DNA from: CAYWKS01 sp964458935
GTDB taxonomy: Bacteria; Planctomycetota; Phycisphaerae; Phycisphaerales; Zrk34
Assembly (NCBI GenBank): GCA_964458935.1
Contig: CAYWKS010000002.1
Location: 62,001 to 126,000, forward strand
Reading direction: 5' to 3'
Length of the DNA stretch: 64,000 nt
In this document: piece by piece, positions 46,337-54,660 of the stretch
Numbering within the stretch: position 1 is the first letter of the stretch
Layout of the letters: every line of letters starts with the position of its first letter
Notes under the pieces: model-generated
Databases searched by the model: none
Told to the model about the DNA's origin: nothing
The model's input: the letters and a program-made list of their open reading frames with translations, nothing else
Position numbers and translations under genes: made by a program

Positions 46337-47192
46337 GAGCGGGGGCGTCCTTGTCGGGTGGGTCGGTCGTCTCGGGGGGCGCCAGCTCGTGCTCGCGCTC
46401 GAGGGTTTCCAGCGCCGCGGCCGGGTCCTCGGGCAGGTCGGTGCGGACCGCGTACTCCTCGCGGTCGGCGGCCTGCCGCTGGGCGAGCCGCTCGTCCAGC
46501 CGTGACGGCCGCTTCGCCTTGGCCCGAACGTACCCGAAGACCAGCAGGAGCACGATCACGGCGGCGAACAGCAGCGCGTAGGGCAGGGCGTTCAGCCCGG
46601 ACGCGTCGCGCGACGGCGCCGCGCCCCCGGTGAGCTGCGCCGCCTTCCCGACGAATACCGGGTACGTGCGCATCGTCGGCCGGGCGTCCTGGCCCATCGC
46701 GTTGATCAGCTTGTAAAACCGCGCGGGGATGCGCAGCGTCAGCCTCGCGATGTTCGGCACGCGCTGGCCCTCGACCCCGCGCGCCGCGACGTCCGGCGGA
46801 TCGGTCAGGCACACGATCGCCAGCGTGCCGTCGTCGAGCCGAACATGCCAGACCTCCACGTGATCCCAGCCGGGTTGCGCAAGCACCCGCCGGGGCGTGT
46901 AGATGCCCGGTTCGGCCATGCTCTCCAGCTCGCCCTCGATCAGGAACATCTCACCCCGCGCCGCGCCGGGGTCGTCACGGAGCGATCGCGGGTCGGGGAT
47001 CATCGCGCCGGGGATCGCCTCGCCGACTCGGTCCGGCCAGGCCTCGGCGTTGCGCAGCAGCGCATACAGGCCCGCTTCATCGATGTTGGCCACGCGGTCG
47101 GTCACGTCCTCGACGGCGGTCCGCTGATCGTCGGTCAGCGGGGGCGCGGCGGCCAGGATCGCGCTCAGCAGGATGCTCACGCTCATCATCAT
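46296..47192 (-). CDS. Hypothetical exported membrane protein
   Basis: A 298-residue protein with an N-terminal signal (residues 1-16), a soluble domain of about 185 residues containing LTLRIPARFYKLINAMGQDARP, one membrane helix (about residues 203-222, LPYALLFAAVIVLLLVFGYV) and a charged cytoplasmic tail rich in Asp/Glu/Arg. No family is recognised. The ATG repeat at 47192 follows TAAGAT after 9 nt, so its message may also be nearly leaderless. Coupled with aroB by a 41-nt overlap. Confidence 0.65.
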   Translation of the reverse strand: MMMSVSILLSAILAAAPPLTDDQRTAVEDVTDRVANIDEAGLYALLRNAEAWPDRVGEAIPGAMIPDPRSLRDDPGAARGEMFLIEGELESMAEPGIYTPRRVLAQPGWDHVEVWHVRLDDGTLAIVCLTDPPDVAARGVEGQRVPNIARLTLRIPARFYKLINAMGQDARPTMRTYPVFVGKAAQLTGGAAPSRDASGLNALPYALLFAAVIVLLLVFGYVRAKAKRPSRLDERLAQRQAADREEYAVRTDLPEDPAAALETLEREHELAPPETTDPPDKDAPAHGDRQHPTPPPWL

Positions 47193-47223
47193 GACCGCGG
47201 TATCTTAGCGTTTCCCCGGTCGA

Positions 47224-47667
47224 TCATGCAGCGTGGCGGAACCGCAGCCGCGGCGCCGCCGCGGCCGCCGTGTCCTGTTCGGCGAGGGTCTGCTCCAGCG
47301 CCTCGGACTCCGCGGCGAGGGTGAGGCTGTACCGCCGCAGTTGGCGCCGCACGGACCAGCCGCCGGTCCACCCGCTCATGCGCAGTTGCCGCGCGAGCGC
47401 TTCGTAGGTCTGCAGCTCGCGGACCGCGCCCTGTGCCTGGCCCAGGGCGTTGAGGAACCGGCGGGGGTCAGCCGACCCGGCGGATTCGGCGATCTTCGCG
47501 GGGATGCCGATCGCCGCGCGACGCATCTGAGCCACCAGCCCCGACTTCTCCGAATCGGGGAACCTCGACGTCAGCGTGTAGACTCGGCGGACCACCCGCA
47601 TCGCCTCGCGCCAGACGGTCAGATTTTCGTAGTGCGGCCTCGCCACATGCGTCTCCGCATATCGCAT
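47224..47667 (-). CDS. Four-helix bundle protein (23S intervening-sequence type)
   Basis: A 147-residue protein of the TIGR02436/S23 group: HYENLTVWREAMRVVRRVY, RFPDSEKSGLVAQMRRAAIGIPAKIAE (read in part), then RFLNALGQAQGAVRELQTYEALA. First known from 23S rRNA intervening sequences and now found scattered in many genomes; the function is unknown, and there is no rRNA gene here. ATG at 47667. Confidence 0.85.
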   Translation of the reverse strand: MRYAETHVARPHYENLTVWREAMRVVRRVYTLTSRFPDSEKSGLVAQMRRAAIGIPAKIAESAGSADPRRFLNALGQAQGAVRELQTYEALARQLRMSGWTGGWSVRRQLRRYSLTLAAESEALEQTLAEQDTAAAAAPRLRFRHAA

Positions 47668-47771
47668 CGGCCCATCCGTCACGCCGGATAACACCCGCGT
47701 CCGGATAATCGCGCGGGCTCCGCCGTCCAGCGGTGCGGCGTGCGCTCGCCGTCGCCGGGCATCCGCGGGGG

Positions 47772-49367
47772 TTACTCCCACTCGATCGTGGCGGGGGGCT
47801 TGCTGGAGATGTCGTAGACGACGCGGTTGACGCCGCGGACTTCGTTGATGATGCGGTTGCTGATCGTGGCGAGCACGTCGTAGGGGATGCGGGCCCAGTC
47901 GGCGGTCATGAAGTCCTGCGTCTCGACGGCGCGGATGGCGACGACCTGCTCGTGGGTGCGGCCGTCGCCCATCACGCCCACGCTCTTGACCGGCAGCAGC
48001 ACGGCGAAGACCTGGCTGGTCGAGCGGTACAGATGGCTGGCGGTGATCTCTTCGAGGAGGATCTCGTCGGCGTCGCGGAGGATGTCGAGCTTGTCGGCCG
48101 AGAGCGGGCCGAGGCACCGCACCGCCAGCCCCGGACCGGGGAACGGGTGCCGCCACACCAGCGACTCGGGCAGGCCGAGCACCTCGCCGAGCTTGCGGAC
48201 CTCGTCCTTGAACAGGTCGCGGAGCGGTTCGACGAGCTCGAAGCCCAGCTCTTCGGGCAGGCCGCCCACGTTGTGGTGGAGCTTGATGTTGGCCGCGGCC
48301 CCGCTGTAGCCGTGCCCCGACTCGATCACATCGGGGTACAGCGTGCCCTGCGCGAGGAAGCGGGCGTCGGGGATGTCATCGCTGGCGGCCTTGAAGACTT
48401 CGATGAAGCGATGGCCGATGCGTCGCCGCTTCTCCTGCGGGTCCTCGACGCCTTCGAGGTCACGCAGGAACGCCTCGCCGGCGTCGACGACGCGCAGGTC
48501 GAGCTGGAAGTGATCGCGGAAGGTCTGCTCGACGAGTTGAGCCTCGTTCTTCCGCAGCAGCCCGTTGTCCACGAAGATGCAGGTGAGCTGGGGCCCGATC
48601 GCCTTGGCGAGCAGCGCGGCGACGACCGAGGAATCGACCCCGCCGCTCAGCCCGCATATCACCCGTCCCGCGCCGACCTGGTTGCGGACGCGGTCGACCT
48701 GGCGATCGAGGAAGTCGGTCATCCGCCAGGTGTTGCGGCACCCGCAGACGTTGTAGAGGAAGTTGTGCAGGATGTCGACGCCGTGGGGCGTGTGGGTGAC
48801 TTCGGGGTGGAACTGCACACCGAAGAACGGCCGATCGCGGTGGCGGACCGCGGCGTAGGGGCAGGTGGGCGTGGAGGCGAGCTCCTGCAACTGGCCGTCG
48901 ATGGCCGAGACCTGGTCGCCGTGGCTCATCCAGACGGTGGTGTGCTCGGGCAGGCCGGCCAGCAGATCGCTGCGGTCGCTGATGCTGAGCTGCGCCCGGC
49001 CGTACTCGCGCGACGCGGCGCCGCGGATGTCGCAGCCCAGCAGCTTGCACGCGGCCTGCATGCCGTAGCAGATGCCCAGCACCGGCACACCCGCCAGCTT
49101 CTCGAACAGCGCCGGGTCGCACTGGGGGGCGTCGGCCTCGTAGACGCTGGCCGGCCCGCCCGACAGGATCAGCCCCTTGGGCTGGTACCGGGCCAGCTCG
49201 TCGGCGTCGATCGCGTGGTGGACGAGCAGGCTGAACGCACCGGCCTCGCGGACCCGGCGGGCGATGAGCTGGGCGTACTGCGACCCGAAGTCCAGCACGC
49301 AGATCACTTCATCGTGCGCCAGCGAATCGGACAGTAGGCCGGACGGTGCGGTGGACGATGCGGTCAT
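47772..49367 (-). CDS. guaA: GMP synthase (glutamine-hydrolysing)
   Basis: A 531-residue two-domain enzyme: class I glutamine amidotransferase (DFGSQYAQLIARRVRE, LGICYGMQ with catalytic Cys, FHPEV) followed by the ATP pyrophosphatase (GLSGGVDSSVVAALL, FVDNGLLR, QGTLYPDVIESG) and dimerisation domain ending KPPATIEWE. The ATG at 49367 is chosen from homology; upstream in-frame sequence is not conserved-looking. Confidence 0.97.
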   Translation of the reverse strand: MTASSTAPSGLLSDSLAHDEVICVLDFGSQYAQLIARRVREAGAFSLLVHHAIDADELARYQPKGLILSGGPASVYEADAPQCDPALFEKLAGVPVLGICYGMQAACKLLGCDIRGAASREYGRAQLSISDRSDLLAGLPEHTTVWMSHGDQVSAIDGQLQELASTPTCPYAAVRHRDRPFFGVQFHPEVTHTPHGVDILHNFLYNVCGCRNTWRMTDFLDRQVDRVRNQVGAGRVICGLSGGVDSSVVAALLAKAIGPQLTCIFVDNGLLRKNEAQLVEQTFRDHFQLDLRVVDAGEAFLRDLEGVEDPQEKRRRIGHRFIEVFKAASDDIPDARFLAQGTLYPDVIESGHGYSGAAANIKLHHNVGGLPEELGFELVEPLRDLFKDEVRKLGEVLGLPESLVWRHPFPGPGLAVRCLGPLSADKLDILRDADEILLEEITASHLYRSTSQVFAVLLPVKSVGVMGDGRTHEQVVAIRAVETQDFMTADWARIPYDVLATISNRIINEVRGVNRVVYDISSKPPATIEWE

Positions 49368-49462
49368 GTGAGGGTTTCCGCAAAAAAGCGATGGTAGTCG
49401 GGCGCCGCGGGACTGACAACGGCGGGCTTTCACGGCGGGCCCGGCCCACCTAAGATACTCGC

Positions 49463-49909
49463 ATGACGCGTTGGGCTTCACCGGTGTCAGGGCTGGCTTG
49501 CGGGGCGATCGCGGCCGCGGCGTTCACGCTCGCGGCGCTGACCGGGTGCCAGCCGCCCCGCGCCGAGGAAGGGGGGTTCGACTCGGCGAACCCCGCGTCG
49601 AAGCTCTACGCGATCAGCGAGGCCGGCCGCACACGCAACCCCGACGCCGTCCCCGATCTCATCGCGCAGCTCGACAGCGACGACCCGGCGGTGCGGATGT
49701 ATGCGATCGTGGCCCTGGAGAAGATCACCGGCGAGCGCAAGGGCTATTCGCCGTACGCCCCGCCGCACGCCCGTTCCGCCGCCGTCGAACGGTGGGTCGC
49801 CGCGTACGCCCGGCAACGCCCCGGCGACGAGGACGAACCCGCCGACCCCGCGACGAACGCTCGCACCGACCCGATGGGCAAGAGAGACCAACGCCATGCC
49901 GGACCATGA
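49463..49909 (+). CDS. Lipoprotein with HEAT-like repeat
   Basis: A 148-residue protein with a lipoprotein signal (AALTGC, lipobox at about residues 26-29) and one HEAT-like unit (AVPDLIAQLDSDDPAVRMYAIVALEKITG, read in part). Its 3' end overlaps the RsbW-like gene by 14 nt, suggesting that the lipoprotein may belong to the partner-switch pathway, perhaps as an envelope sensor; that is inference. TAAGAT lies 6 nt before the ATG. Confidence 0.7.
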   Translation: MTRWASPVSGLACGAIAAAAFTLAALTGCQPPRAEEGGFDSANPASKLYAISEAGRTRNPDAVPDLIAQLDSDDPAVRMYAIVALEKITGERKGYSPYAPPHARSAAVERWVAAYARQRPGDEDEPADPATNARTDPMGKRDQRHAGP

Positions 49910-50366
49910 CGCCATCGAGCTGCGCATCGACAGCGATCCGAGGTTCCTCTGCGTGGTCCGCGCGGTGGTGAGCGTGATCGCCGACAAGGTCGGGCTCAAC
50001 GAAGCGATCTGCGGGCAGGTCAGCCTCGCGGTCGATGAGGCGGTGACCAACGTGATGCGGCACGGTTACGGCGGCGCGACCGACCAGCCGATCTGGATCA
50101 AGGTTCGACTCGGCGACGGCAACGGCGGCGAGGGCTTCACGGTGATCGTCGAGGATCGCGGCCGACAGGTCGACCCCGCGACGATCCAAGGGCGGGACCT
50201 GGACGAGGTGCGGCCGGGGGGCCTGGGCGTGCACATCATCCGGCAGGTCATGGATCAGGTAAGCTACAGTCAGCGAGACGGCGGGGGGATGCGGCTGGTG
50301 ATGAGCAAGACCACCGCGCCTGCCGGGGACAGCCCGAGGGCCAATCACAAGGCGTCGAAACCATGA
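49896..50366 (+). CDS. Anti-sigma factor-type serine kinase (RsbW-like HATPase)
   Basis: A 156-residue GHKL ATPase: N-box VDEAVTNVMRHGY, G1-type VEDRGRQVDP and G2-type GGLGVHIIRQVMD. Such proteins phosphorylate STAS antagonists and sequester sigma factors or other targets. The gene overlaps both neighbours (14 nt with the lipoprotein, ATGA with the STAS gene). The target of this switch is not in the window. Confidence 0.88.
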   Translation: MPDHDAIELRIDSDPRFLCVVRAVVSVIADKVGLNEAICGQVSLAVDEAVTNVMRHGYGGATDQPIWIKVRLGDGNGGEGFTVIVEDRGRQVDPATIQGRDLDEVRPGGLGVHIIRQVMDQVSYSQRDGGGMRLVMSKTTAPAGDSPRANHKASKP

Positions 50367-50710
50367 GCAACGATTCACAGGTCATCCAGGCAACCGAGCA
50401 GCTTTCCGACGGCGTTTACGTGGCGCTGACCGGCGAGATCGATCTGTCGACCTCGCCGATGTTGCGGTACGAGCTGCTGGAGCTGGCCAAGGGGGCGCCG
50501 CCGCGGCTGGTGGTCGACCTCGACGGGGTGCCGTACATGGATTCGTCGGGGGTGGCCACGCTCGTCGAGGCCTTCCAGCAGCAGCGCAAGCGCAGCGGCC
50601 GCATGATCCTCTGCGGGCTCCAGCCCAAGGTGCGGAGCATCTTCGAGATCGCGCGGCTGGATATGGTCTTCGAGATCATGGAGGACAAGGAAGCGGCCAA
50701 GAGCGCCTGA
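50363..50710 (+). CDS. STAS-domain anti-sigma factor antagonist
   Basis: A 115-residue single STAS domain of the SpoIIAA/RsbV type: YVALTGEIDLSTSPMLRYEL and LDGVPYMDSSGVATLVEAF, where a serine in MDSSG is the expected phosphorylation site. Partner of the kinase encoded immediately upstream (ATGA overlap). Confidence 0.9.
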   Translation: MSNDSQVIQATEQLSDGVYVALTGEIDLSTSPMLRYELLELAKGAPPRLVVDLDGVPYMDSSGVATLVEAFQQQRKRSGRMILCGLQPKVRSIFEIARLDMVFEIMEDKEAAKSA

Positions 50711-50792
50711 GACGCCGGCCACGCATCGCTGACCCGACCGCGCGCCTCACGGGAGCCTGCGAAGCGACGCGGTCCTCGCCCGGAGAATCCCC

Positions 50793-51632
50793 ATGTCGCA
50801 GATCGACACCCATCCGCCGCGTGACCCGGCCGCCCTGGTCATGCTCGATCGCCTCGGCGCGCCCGTGCTCAACACCCTGGACTACGTCGGCGGGCTGGCG
50901 AACCTGTTCGCCCGCGTCAACCTGTGGGTGGTGCTGTGGGCGCTCCGCCGCGTCCGCTTCGGGTGGGGGGCGCTCTACCAGCAGCTCGTCCGCGTCGGCG
51001 TCCGCAGCATCGGGATCATCACCCTCGTCAGCGCCTGCATCGGGTTCATCCTCGTGCTGCAGATGGCCCCACCGCTCAAGGACTACGCCGCCACCGACCA
51101 GGTCGCCAGCATCAACGCGATCGCGGTGCTCCGCGAGCTGGGGCCGCTGATCTCGGCGATCGTGCTGACCGGTTTCGCCGGCGCGTCGATCGCCGCGGAG
51201 CTGGGCACCATGGTGGTCGGCGAGGAGATCGAGGCGCTGGAGGCGATGGCGCTGAACCCGGTGCGGTTTCTCGTGCTGCCGCGCGTGCTGGCGACGGTGA
51301 TCGGGCTGACCGTGCTGGCGGTCTTCGCCGACGTGGTGGCGATCGGCGGCGGGGCGGTCATCGGCGTGTTCGTGCTCGATATCCCCTGGGCCATCTACTA
51401 CAACAACACGCTGCGCATCGCGGAGCTGTCCGACTTCCTGACGGGTGTGATCAAGGCGGCGGTGTTCGGACATCTGATCGGGCTGATCGCCTGCTACAAC
51501 GGCCTGCGCGTCAGCGGCGGCGCCGCGGGCGTCGGCCACGCCACCACCACCACCGTCGTCCTGTCGATCGTCTCGATCATCTTCGCGGACCTGGCCTTCA
51601 CCGCGCTGTTCTACGCCGTGGGCTGGAACTGA
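50793..51632 (+). CDS. MlaE-family ABC transporter permease
   Basis: A 279-residue integral membrane protein with about five helices and the MlaE signature region (LRELGPLISAIVLTGFAGASIAAELGTM, read in part; EEIEALEAMALNPVRFLVLPR, read in part). The family moves phospholipid across the envelope with an MlaF ATPase and MlaD substrate-binding protein; neither is adjacent. About 80 nt downstream of the STAS gene. Confidence 0.88.
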   Translation: MSQIDTHPPRDPAALVMLDRLGAPVLNTLDYVGGLANLFARVNLWVVLWALRRVRFGWGALYQQLVRVGVRSIGIITLVSACIGFILVLQMAPPLKDYAATDQVASINAIAVLRELGPLISAIVLTGFAGASIAAELGTMVVGEEIEALEAMALNPVRFLVLPRVLATVIGLTVLAVFADVVAIGGGAVIGVFVLDIPWAIYYNNTLRIAELSDFLTGVIKAAVFGHLIGLIACYNGLRVSGGAAGVGHATTTTVVLSIVSIIFADLAFTALFYAVGWN

Positions 51633-51642
51633 CGCCCGACGT

Positions 51643-52620
51643 CTAGCCCGTCCGCCGGTCGGAAAGGAACAGCTCGCCGGGGTGGCGATCGGACTCGAGG
51701 CTGCGGATGACCTGGACGCAGATCACCGTGGCCGCGGCCAGGGCGACGAACACGCCGGCCTCCCGCCACCGGCCGATCGAGGCGAACCACGACCCGTCGT
51801 AGACGATCAGCCAGCCCAGCCCCCAGCGCATGACCGCCTTGCCCGTGGCCTGCGTCGGGCCGGACCGCTGGATCATCACGTAGAGGATGGCGAGGAAGGT
51901 CAACCCGGCCGCGACGGGCCCGAGCCAGACCCACGGCGCGGATACCGACCGGGGCGTCAGCCCGCCGCGCTGCGCCATCCAGAAGACCATCGCCAGCGTC
52001 CAGAAGGCCCAGCCCAGCGCGATGGCCCAGGCCTCGTGGGCGATCAGCACCGGCCGCTTCCGCTCCAACCGGTACGCCAGGGCGCTGATCGTCACCACGT
52101 GGGTGAAGACCAGCCAGACCGGCCAGCAGAACGCCAGCGTGGGTTCGCCGATGAGCATGTGCGCCGCACGGACCAGGCCCAGGGCGATCAGCCCGATCGC
52201 GGGCAGGTGTTTGCCCGCCGCGTTGTAGAACACGATCAGCCCCGCGCACAGCAGGCACAGCAGCGTGTTGACCTCGCCCAGCGCAACGGCGCACAGCAGG
52301 CCCAGCAGCAGCCCGCTGAGCGCGATGGCCAGCGCGGTGGTGATCGTGATGCGGCGGGAGGGGATCGGTCGCTCGGGGGCGAACAGCCGATCGCGCCGCG
52401 CGTCCATCACGTCGTTGAGCACCATGCCGAACACGTACATCCCGATCGCCACGCCGGCGGTCAGGCCCAGTGTCTGGCCGAGTTGCCAGTGCGGATCGGC
52501 GCGACCTTCGATGAGCCGCGCCCACAACACGACCAGCCAGATGTCACCGACGGCCGTGAAGACCATGGCCAGCCGGGTCAACTGCAGCAGCGGAACGAGG
52601 GTCCGGACGGCGGCGGGCAT
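51643..52620 (-). CDS. UbiA-family prenyltransferase-like membrane protein
   Basis: A 325-residue polytopic protein with 8-9 helices. The first aspartate-rich motif is clear (NDVMDARRD, after FGMVL), with the usual PERPIPSRRIT following. The second aspartate motif is not clear, which leaves catalytic competence or substrate open; related proteins occur in the eboABCDEF-type clusters. It converges on the MlaE gene with 10 nt between stops. Confidence 0.8.
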   Translation of the reverse strand: MPAAVRTLVPLLQLTRLAMVFTAVGDIWLVVLWARLIEGRADPHWQLGQTLGLTAGVAIGMYVFGMVLNDVMDARRDRLFAPERPIPSRRITITTALAIALSGLLLGLLCAVALGEVNTLLCLLCAGLIVFYNAAGKHLPAIGLIALGLVRAAHMLIGEPTLAFCWPVWLVFTHVVTISALAYRLERKRPVLIAHEAWAIALGWAFWTLAMVFWMAQRGGLTPRSVSAPWVWLGPVAAGLTFLAILYVMIQRSGPTQATGKAVMRWGLGWLIVYDGSWFASIGRWREAGVFVALAAATVICVQVIRSLESDRHPGELFLSDRRTG

Positions 52621-52823
52621 ATCGACGCATTTCCCGGCCCGCAGGGCCTGTGTGAGTCAACGACGCGGCGACCGGCGCGGCGGCGGCTTGATCCATGATG
52701 CCGCGGGGTTTAGCATAACACATTCACCGCCGCCTCCCGCCTCGTGGGCCGACCCCGGGTCCCAAGGAATCAGGCGTTCGGAGCTGATCGGCATGCGTGC
52801 ACCCATTTGTTGCGAGCGCTGCG

Positions 52824-53297
52824 ATGCAATTGACTGACATCCTCGATCCTGCTTCCATCAAGGTTCCCCTCGGGGCGACGGACAAGCAGGCCGCGATCTA
52901 CGAACTGGTGGAACTGCTCGCGGCCGGCAACAAGGTCAGCGACATCGACAAGGTCAAGCAGGCCGTCTGGCAGCGCGAGTCCACGCGGACCACGGGGATC
53001 GGGCACGGCCTGGCCATCCCCCACGGCAAGTGCGACTGCTGCGGCGAGTTGACCATGGCCATCGGCAAGCCCGCCGAACCCATCGACTTCCAGGCCATCG
53101 ATGGCCAGCCGGTCAGCCTCATCATCCTGCTGGTCAGCCCCGCCGACCAGACCGGCCCGCACATCCAGGCCCTGGCCACGGTCAGCCGCATGATGACCAA
53201 CGCCGACTTCCGCCACGCCGTCCGCGATGCCCAGACCGCCGAGCAGGTCTTCCAACTCATCCAGTCGCATGAGCAGGCGACCGCCGCCAAGTCGTAA
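52824..53297 (+). CDS. PTS EIIA type-2 domain protein (PtsN-like)
   Basis: A 157-residue EIIA-fructose/nitrogen family protein. IGHGLAIPHGKCDCCG holds the phosphorylatable histidine; ILLVSPADQTGPHIQALA is typical. The ATG at 52824 is chosen from homology. Other PTS proteins and rpoN are absent from the window, so a regulatory PtsN-like role is more likely than sugar transport. Confidence 0.88.
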   Translation: MQLTDILDPASIKVPLGATDKQAAIYELVELLAAGNKVSDIDKVKQAVWQRESTRTTGIGHGLAIPHGKCDCCGELTMAIGKPAEPIDFQAIDGQPVSLIILLVSPADQTGPHIQALATVSRMMTNADFRHAVRDAQTAEQVFQLIQSHEQATAAKS

Positions 53298-53325
53298 ACG
53301 CAAACACCACGCCGCATCATCCCGA

Positions 53326-53331
53326 TACAAT
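53326..53331 (+). promoter_or_regulatory. TACAAT -10 element of tRNA-Ala
   Basis: TACAAT ends 9 nt before the first base of the tRNA. Because a tRNA needs no ribosome site, this supports TACAAT as a genuine -10 box in this genome. No clear -35. Confidence 0.5.
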
Positions 53332-53340
53332 GCTGCAGCA

Positions 53341-53413
53341 GGGGCGGTAGCTCAATTGGGAGAGCACCAGCTTTGCAAGCTGGGGGTTGCCGGTTCGATC
53401 CCGGTCCGCTCCA
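53341..53413 (+). tRNA. tRNA-Ala (TGC)
   Basis: A complete 73-nt cloverleaf: acceptor GGGGCGG with CCGCTCC (one G-T pair) and discriminator A, anticodon stem CCAGC/GCTGG with TGC at 53374-53376, T loop TTCGATC. CCA is not encoded. An accessory island begins at its 3' end. Confidence 0.95.
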
Positions 53414-53510
53414 TTCGACTCGCGGCCGCGAAACCAATCGCGGCCGCTCGCTCATGGCAGGCCAATCCCCTTGCTGGGGTGGTCGTGGAAGTTCATGCCG
53501 CGAGTCGAAT
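53413..53510. repeat. 14-bp perfect inverted repeat abutting tRNA-Ala
   Basis: ATTCGACTCGCGGC at 53413-53426 matches its reverse complement at 53497-53510. The left arm starts at the tRNA discriminator base. Nested inside, GCGGCCGCG (53422-53430) pairs with CGCGGCCGC (53439-53447). It could fold as a tRNA terminator or mark a mobile element end. Confidence 0.6.
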
Positions 53511-53539
53511 GTCCTGAGCGAGCGGAGCGAGTCGAGGGG
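53511..53539. repeat. Dispersed repeat, CCTGAGCGAG...GTCGA family, copy 1
   Basis: GTCCTGAGCGAGCGG followed by AGCGAGTCGAGGGG, immediately before the GIY-YIG start. A related copy lies at 53871-53909, after the same gene. Similar CCTGAGCGAAG-type repeats are widespread in bacterial intergenic DNA. Confidence 0.6.
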
Positions 53540-53544
53540 CTCAC

Positions 53545-53847
53545 TTGGCTTGGTTCGTTTACATCCTGCGCTGTCGCGACAGGAGCTACTACGTCGGCCA
53601 CACCGAAGACGTGCCGGCACGAGTGCAATGCCACCAAGACGGCCGAGGCGCAGCCTGGACGGCCGCACGTCGCCCCGTCCTGCTCGTATTCCAGGAACAG
53701 CACCCTTCCGAAACTGCCGCGGTGGCTCGTGAGCGGCAGATCAAGCGATGGTCCCGCCAGAAGAAAGAGGCATTGATCGCAGGCAATCCGAACGCCCTGA
53801 AGACACTCAGTCGTTGCAGAGGTGTCCATGGCCAACCTGATGCCTGA
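53545..53847 (+). CDS. Small GIY-YIG nuclease domain protein
   Basis: A 100-residue single GIY-YIG domain: FVYILRCRDRSYYVGHTEDVPARV gives the two Tyr motifs (read in part), WTAARRPVLLVFQEQ the conserved middle, and RERQIKRWSRQKKEALI the Arg/Lys-rich helix. TTG start with GAGGGG upstream. The expected catalytic glutamate region is present in ETAAVARERQIK. It sits between two copies of the same repeat, which suggests that gene and repeat move or spread together. Confidence 0.8.
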   Translation: MAWFVYILRCRDRSYYVGHTEDVPARVQCHQDGRGAAWTAARRPVLLVFQEQHPSETAAVARERQIKRWSRQKKEALIAGNPNALKTLSRCRGVHGQPDA

Positions 53848-53870
53848 TTCTTCGCGCTCTCGCCGCCGCA

Positions 53871-53909
53871 GTCCTGAGCGAGCGCCCTGTCCTGAGCGAG
53901 TCGAAGGGC
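53871..53909. repeat. Dispersed repeat, CCTGAGCGAG...GTCGA family, copies 2a and 2b
   Basis: GTCCTGAGCGAGCG (53871-53884) and GTCCTGAGCGAGTCGAAGGG (53889-53908) in tandem, just past the GIY-YIG gene. Confidence 0.6.
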
Positions 53910-53914
53910 CCAAC

Positions 53915-54008
53915 CACGTGACGGGGTATCGCCCCAAATCGGCCCGAAACCCTCCGCGACCGTCTCAGAATCTCAAATCTACGGGACGAGGTCGTACCCC
54001 GTCACGTG
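53915..54008. repeat. 14-bp perfect inverted repeat
   Basis: CACGTGACGGGGTA at 53915-53928 is the reverse complement of 53995-54008. The 66-bp interior has no gene. Possibly a miniature inverted-repeat element. Confidence 0.55.
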
Positions 54009-54113
54009 AGAGACAAGATGCTTCATTACAGGCACTTACGCAGAACCGGGGTAGGTGCGAGTTGCACCCGTTTTCGCCTATATCCAACGGGATCACTACC
54101 CCCGCCTGCCGTG

Positions 54114-54186
54114 CCGTAGCCTTGCGCGAAGGATGGTCACCTGACAGCTTGCAGCCCGCCCTCCGTAGCCTTGCGCAAAGGATGGT
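54114..54186. repeat. Pair of 24-bp direct repeats
   Basis: CCGTAGCCTTGCGCGAAGGA plus TGGT at 54114-54137 recurs at 54163-54186 with one mismatch (CGAAGG to CAAAGG), 25 bp apart. It resembles the CGTAGC...GAAGGATGG interspersed repeat seen in other bacteria. Confidence 0.6.
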
Positions 54187-54660
54187 GCCAAACGCGCTCA
54201 CATGATCGTCACATGACTGGCACCGCAAGCGATTTTGGCACTGCTTCGGAGCCGTGAGCGCGGGCGACGGCGCCGAGTGGCGTGGGCCGTGTCACCGGAG
54301 AAAAAGATCTGGGATCAAGGGCACGTATCCACAGTTGCCTTGAACGGTGAGGTAACAACTGGTACTCGTTGTATGGCCCGGGGATGGTCTCCGGGCGAGA
54401 ACACCGGTTCAAGCAGTCCAGAATGGAGGGTTCGGATGGTGAACGGGGCGGATCACATGCCGATTCGCAAGGCCGGCAAACCTCGTAGTTTCCCCCTATC
54501 CCCGAACCCCACACCCCCAAGCCCCCGATCCCGGCCCGCTTGGAATAATATTTCCTATCAGTTATTGTACGGTTGGATAGGACGAACAGTATCAATCGTC
54601 ACGAGTATAGAAACTCTGGGTATAAGGAAATTGCCAGTTACCGGTTTCGGAGATGACATT

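Larger units (their letters stand above)
53848..54660. other. Repeat-rich noncoding stretch in the island
   Basis: About 810 bp with no credible gene. It contains repeat copies at 53871-53909, a 14-bp inverted repeat at 53915-54008, a 24-bp direct repeat pair at 54114-54186, an imperfect palindrome around 54187-54245, and becomes A/T-richer toward 54540, where the promoter of the glycosidase gene may lie. Confidence 0.5.

Noticed and set aside
47224..47667. Intervening sequence within a 23S rRNA gene
   Set aside because: The four-helix gene is S23-like but there is no rRNA sequence on either side.
53822..54205. 127-codon open frame after the GIY-YIG gene
   Set aside because: Its translation is dominated by the two dispersed repeat families and has no protein-like core or start signal.
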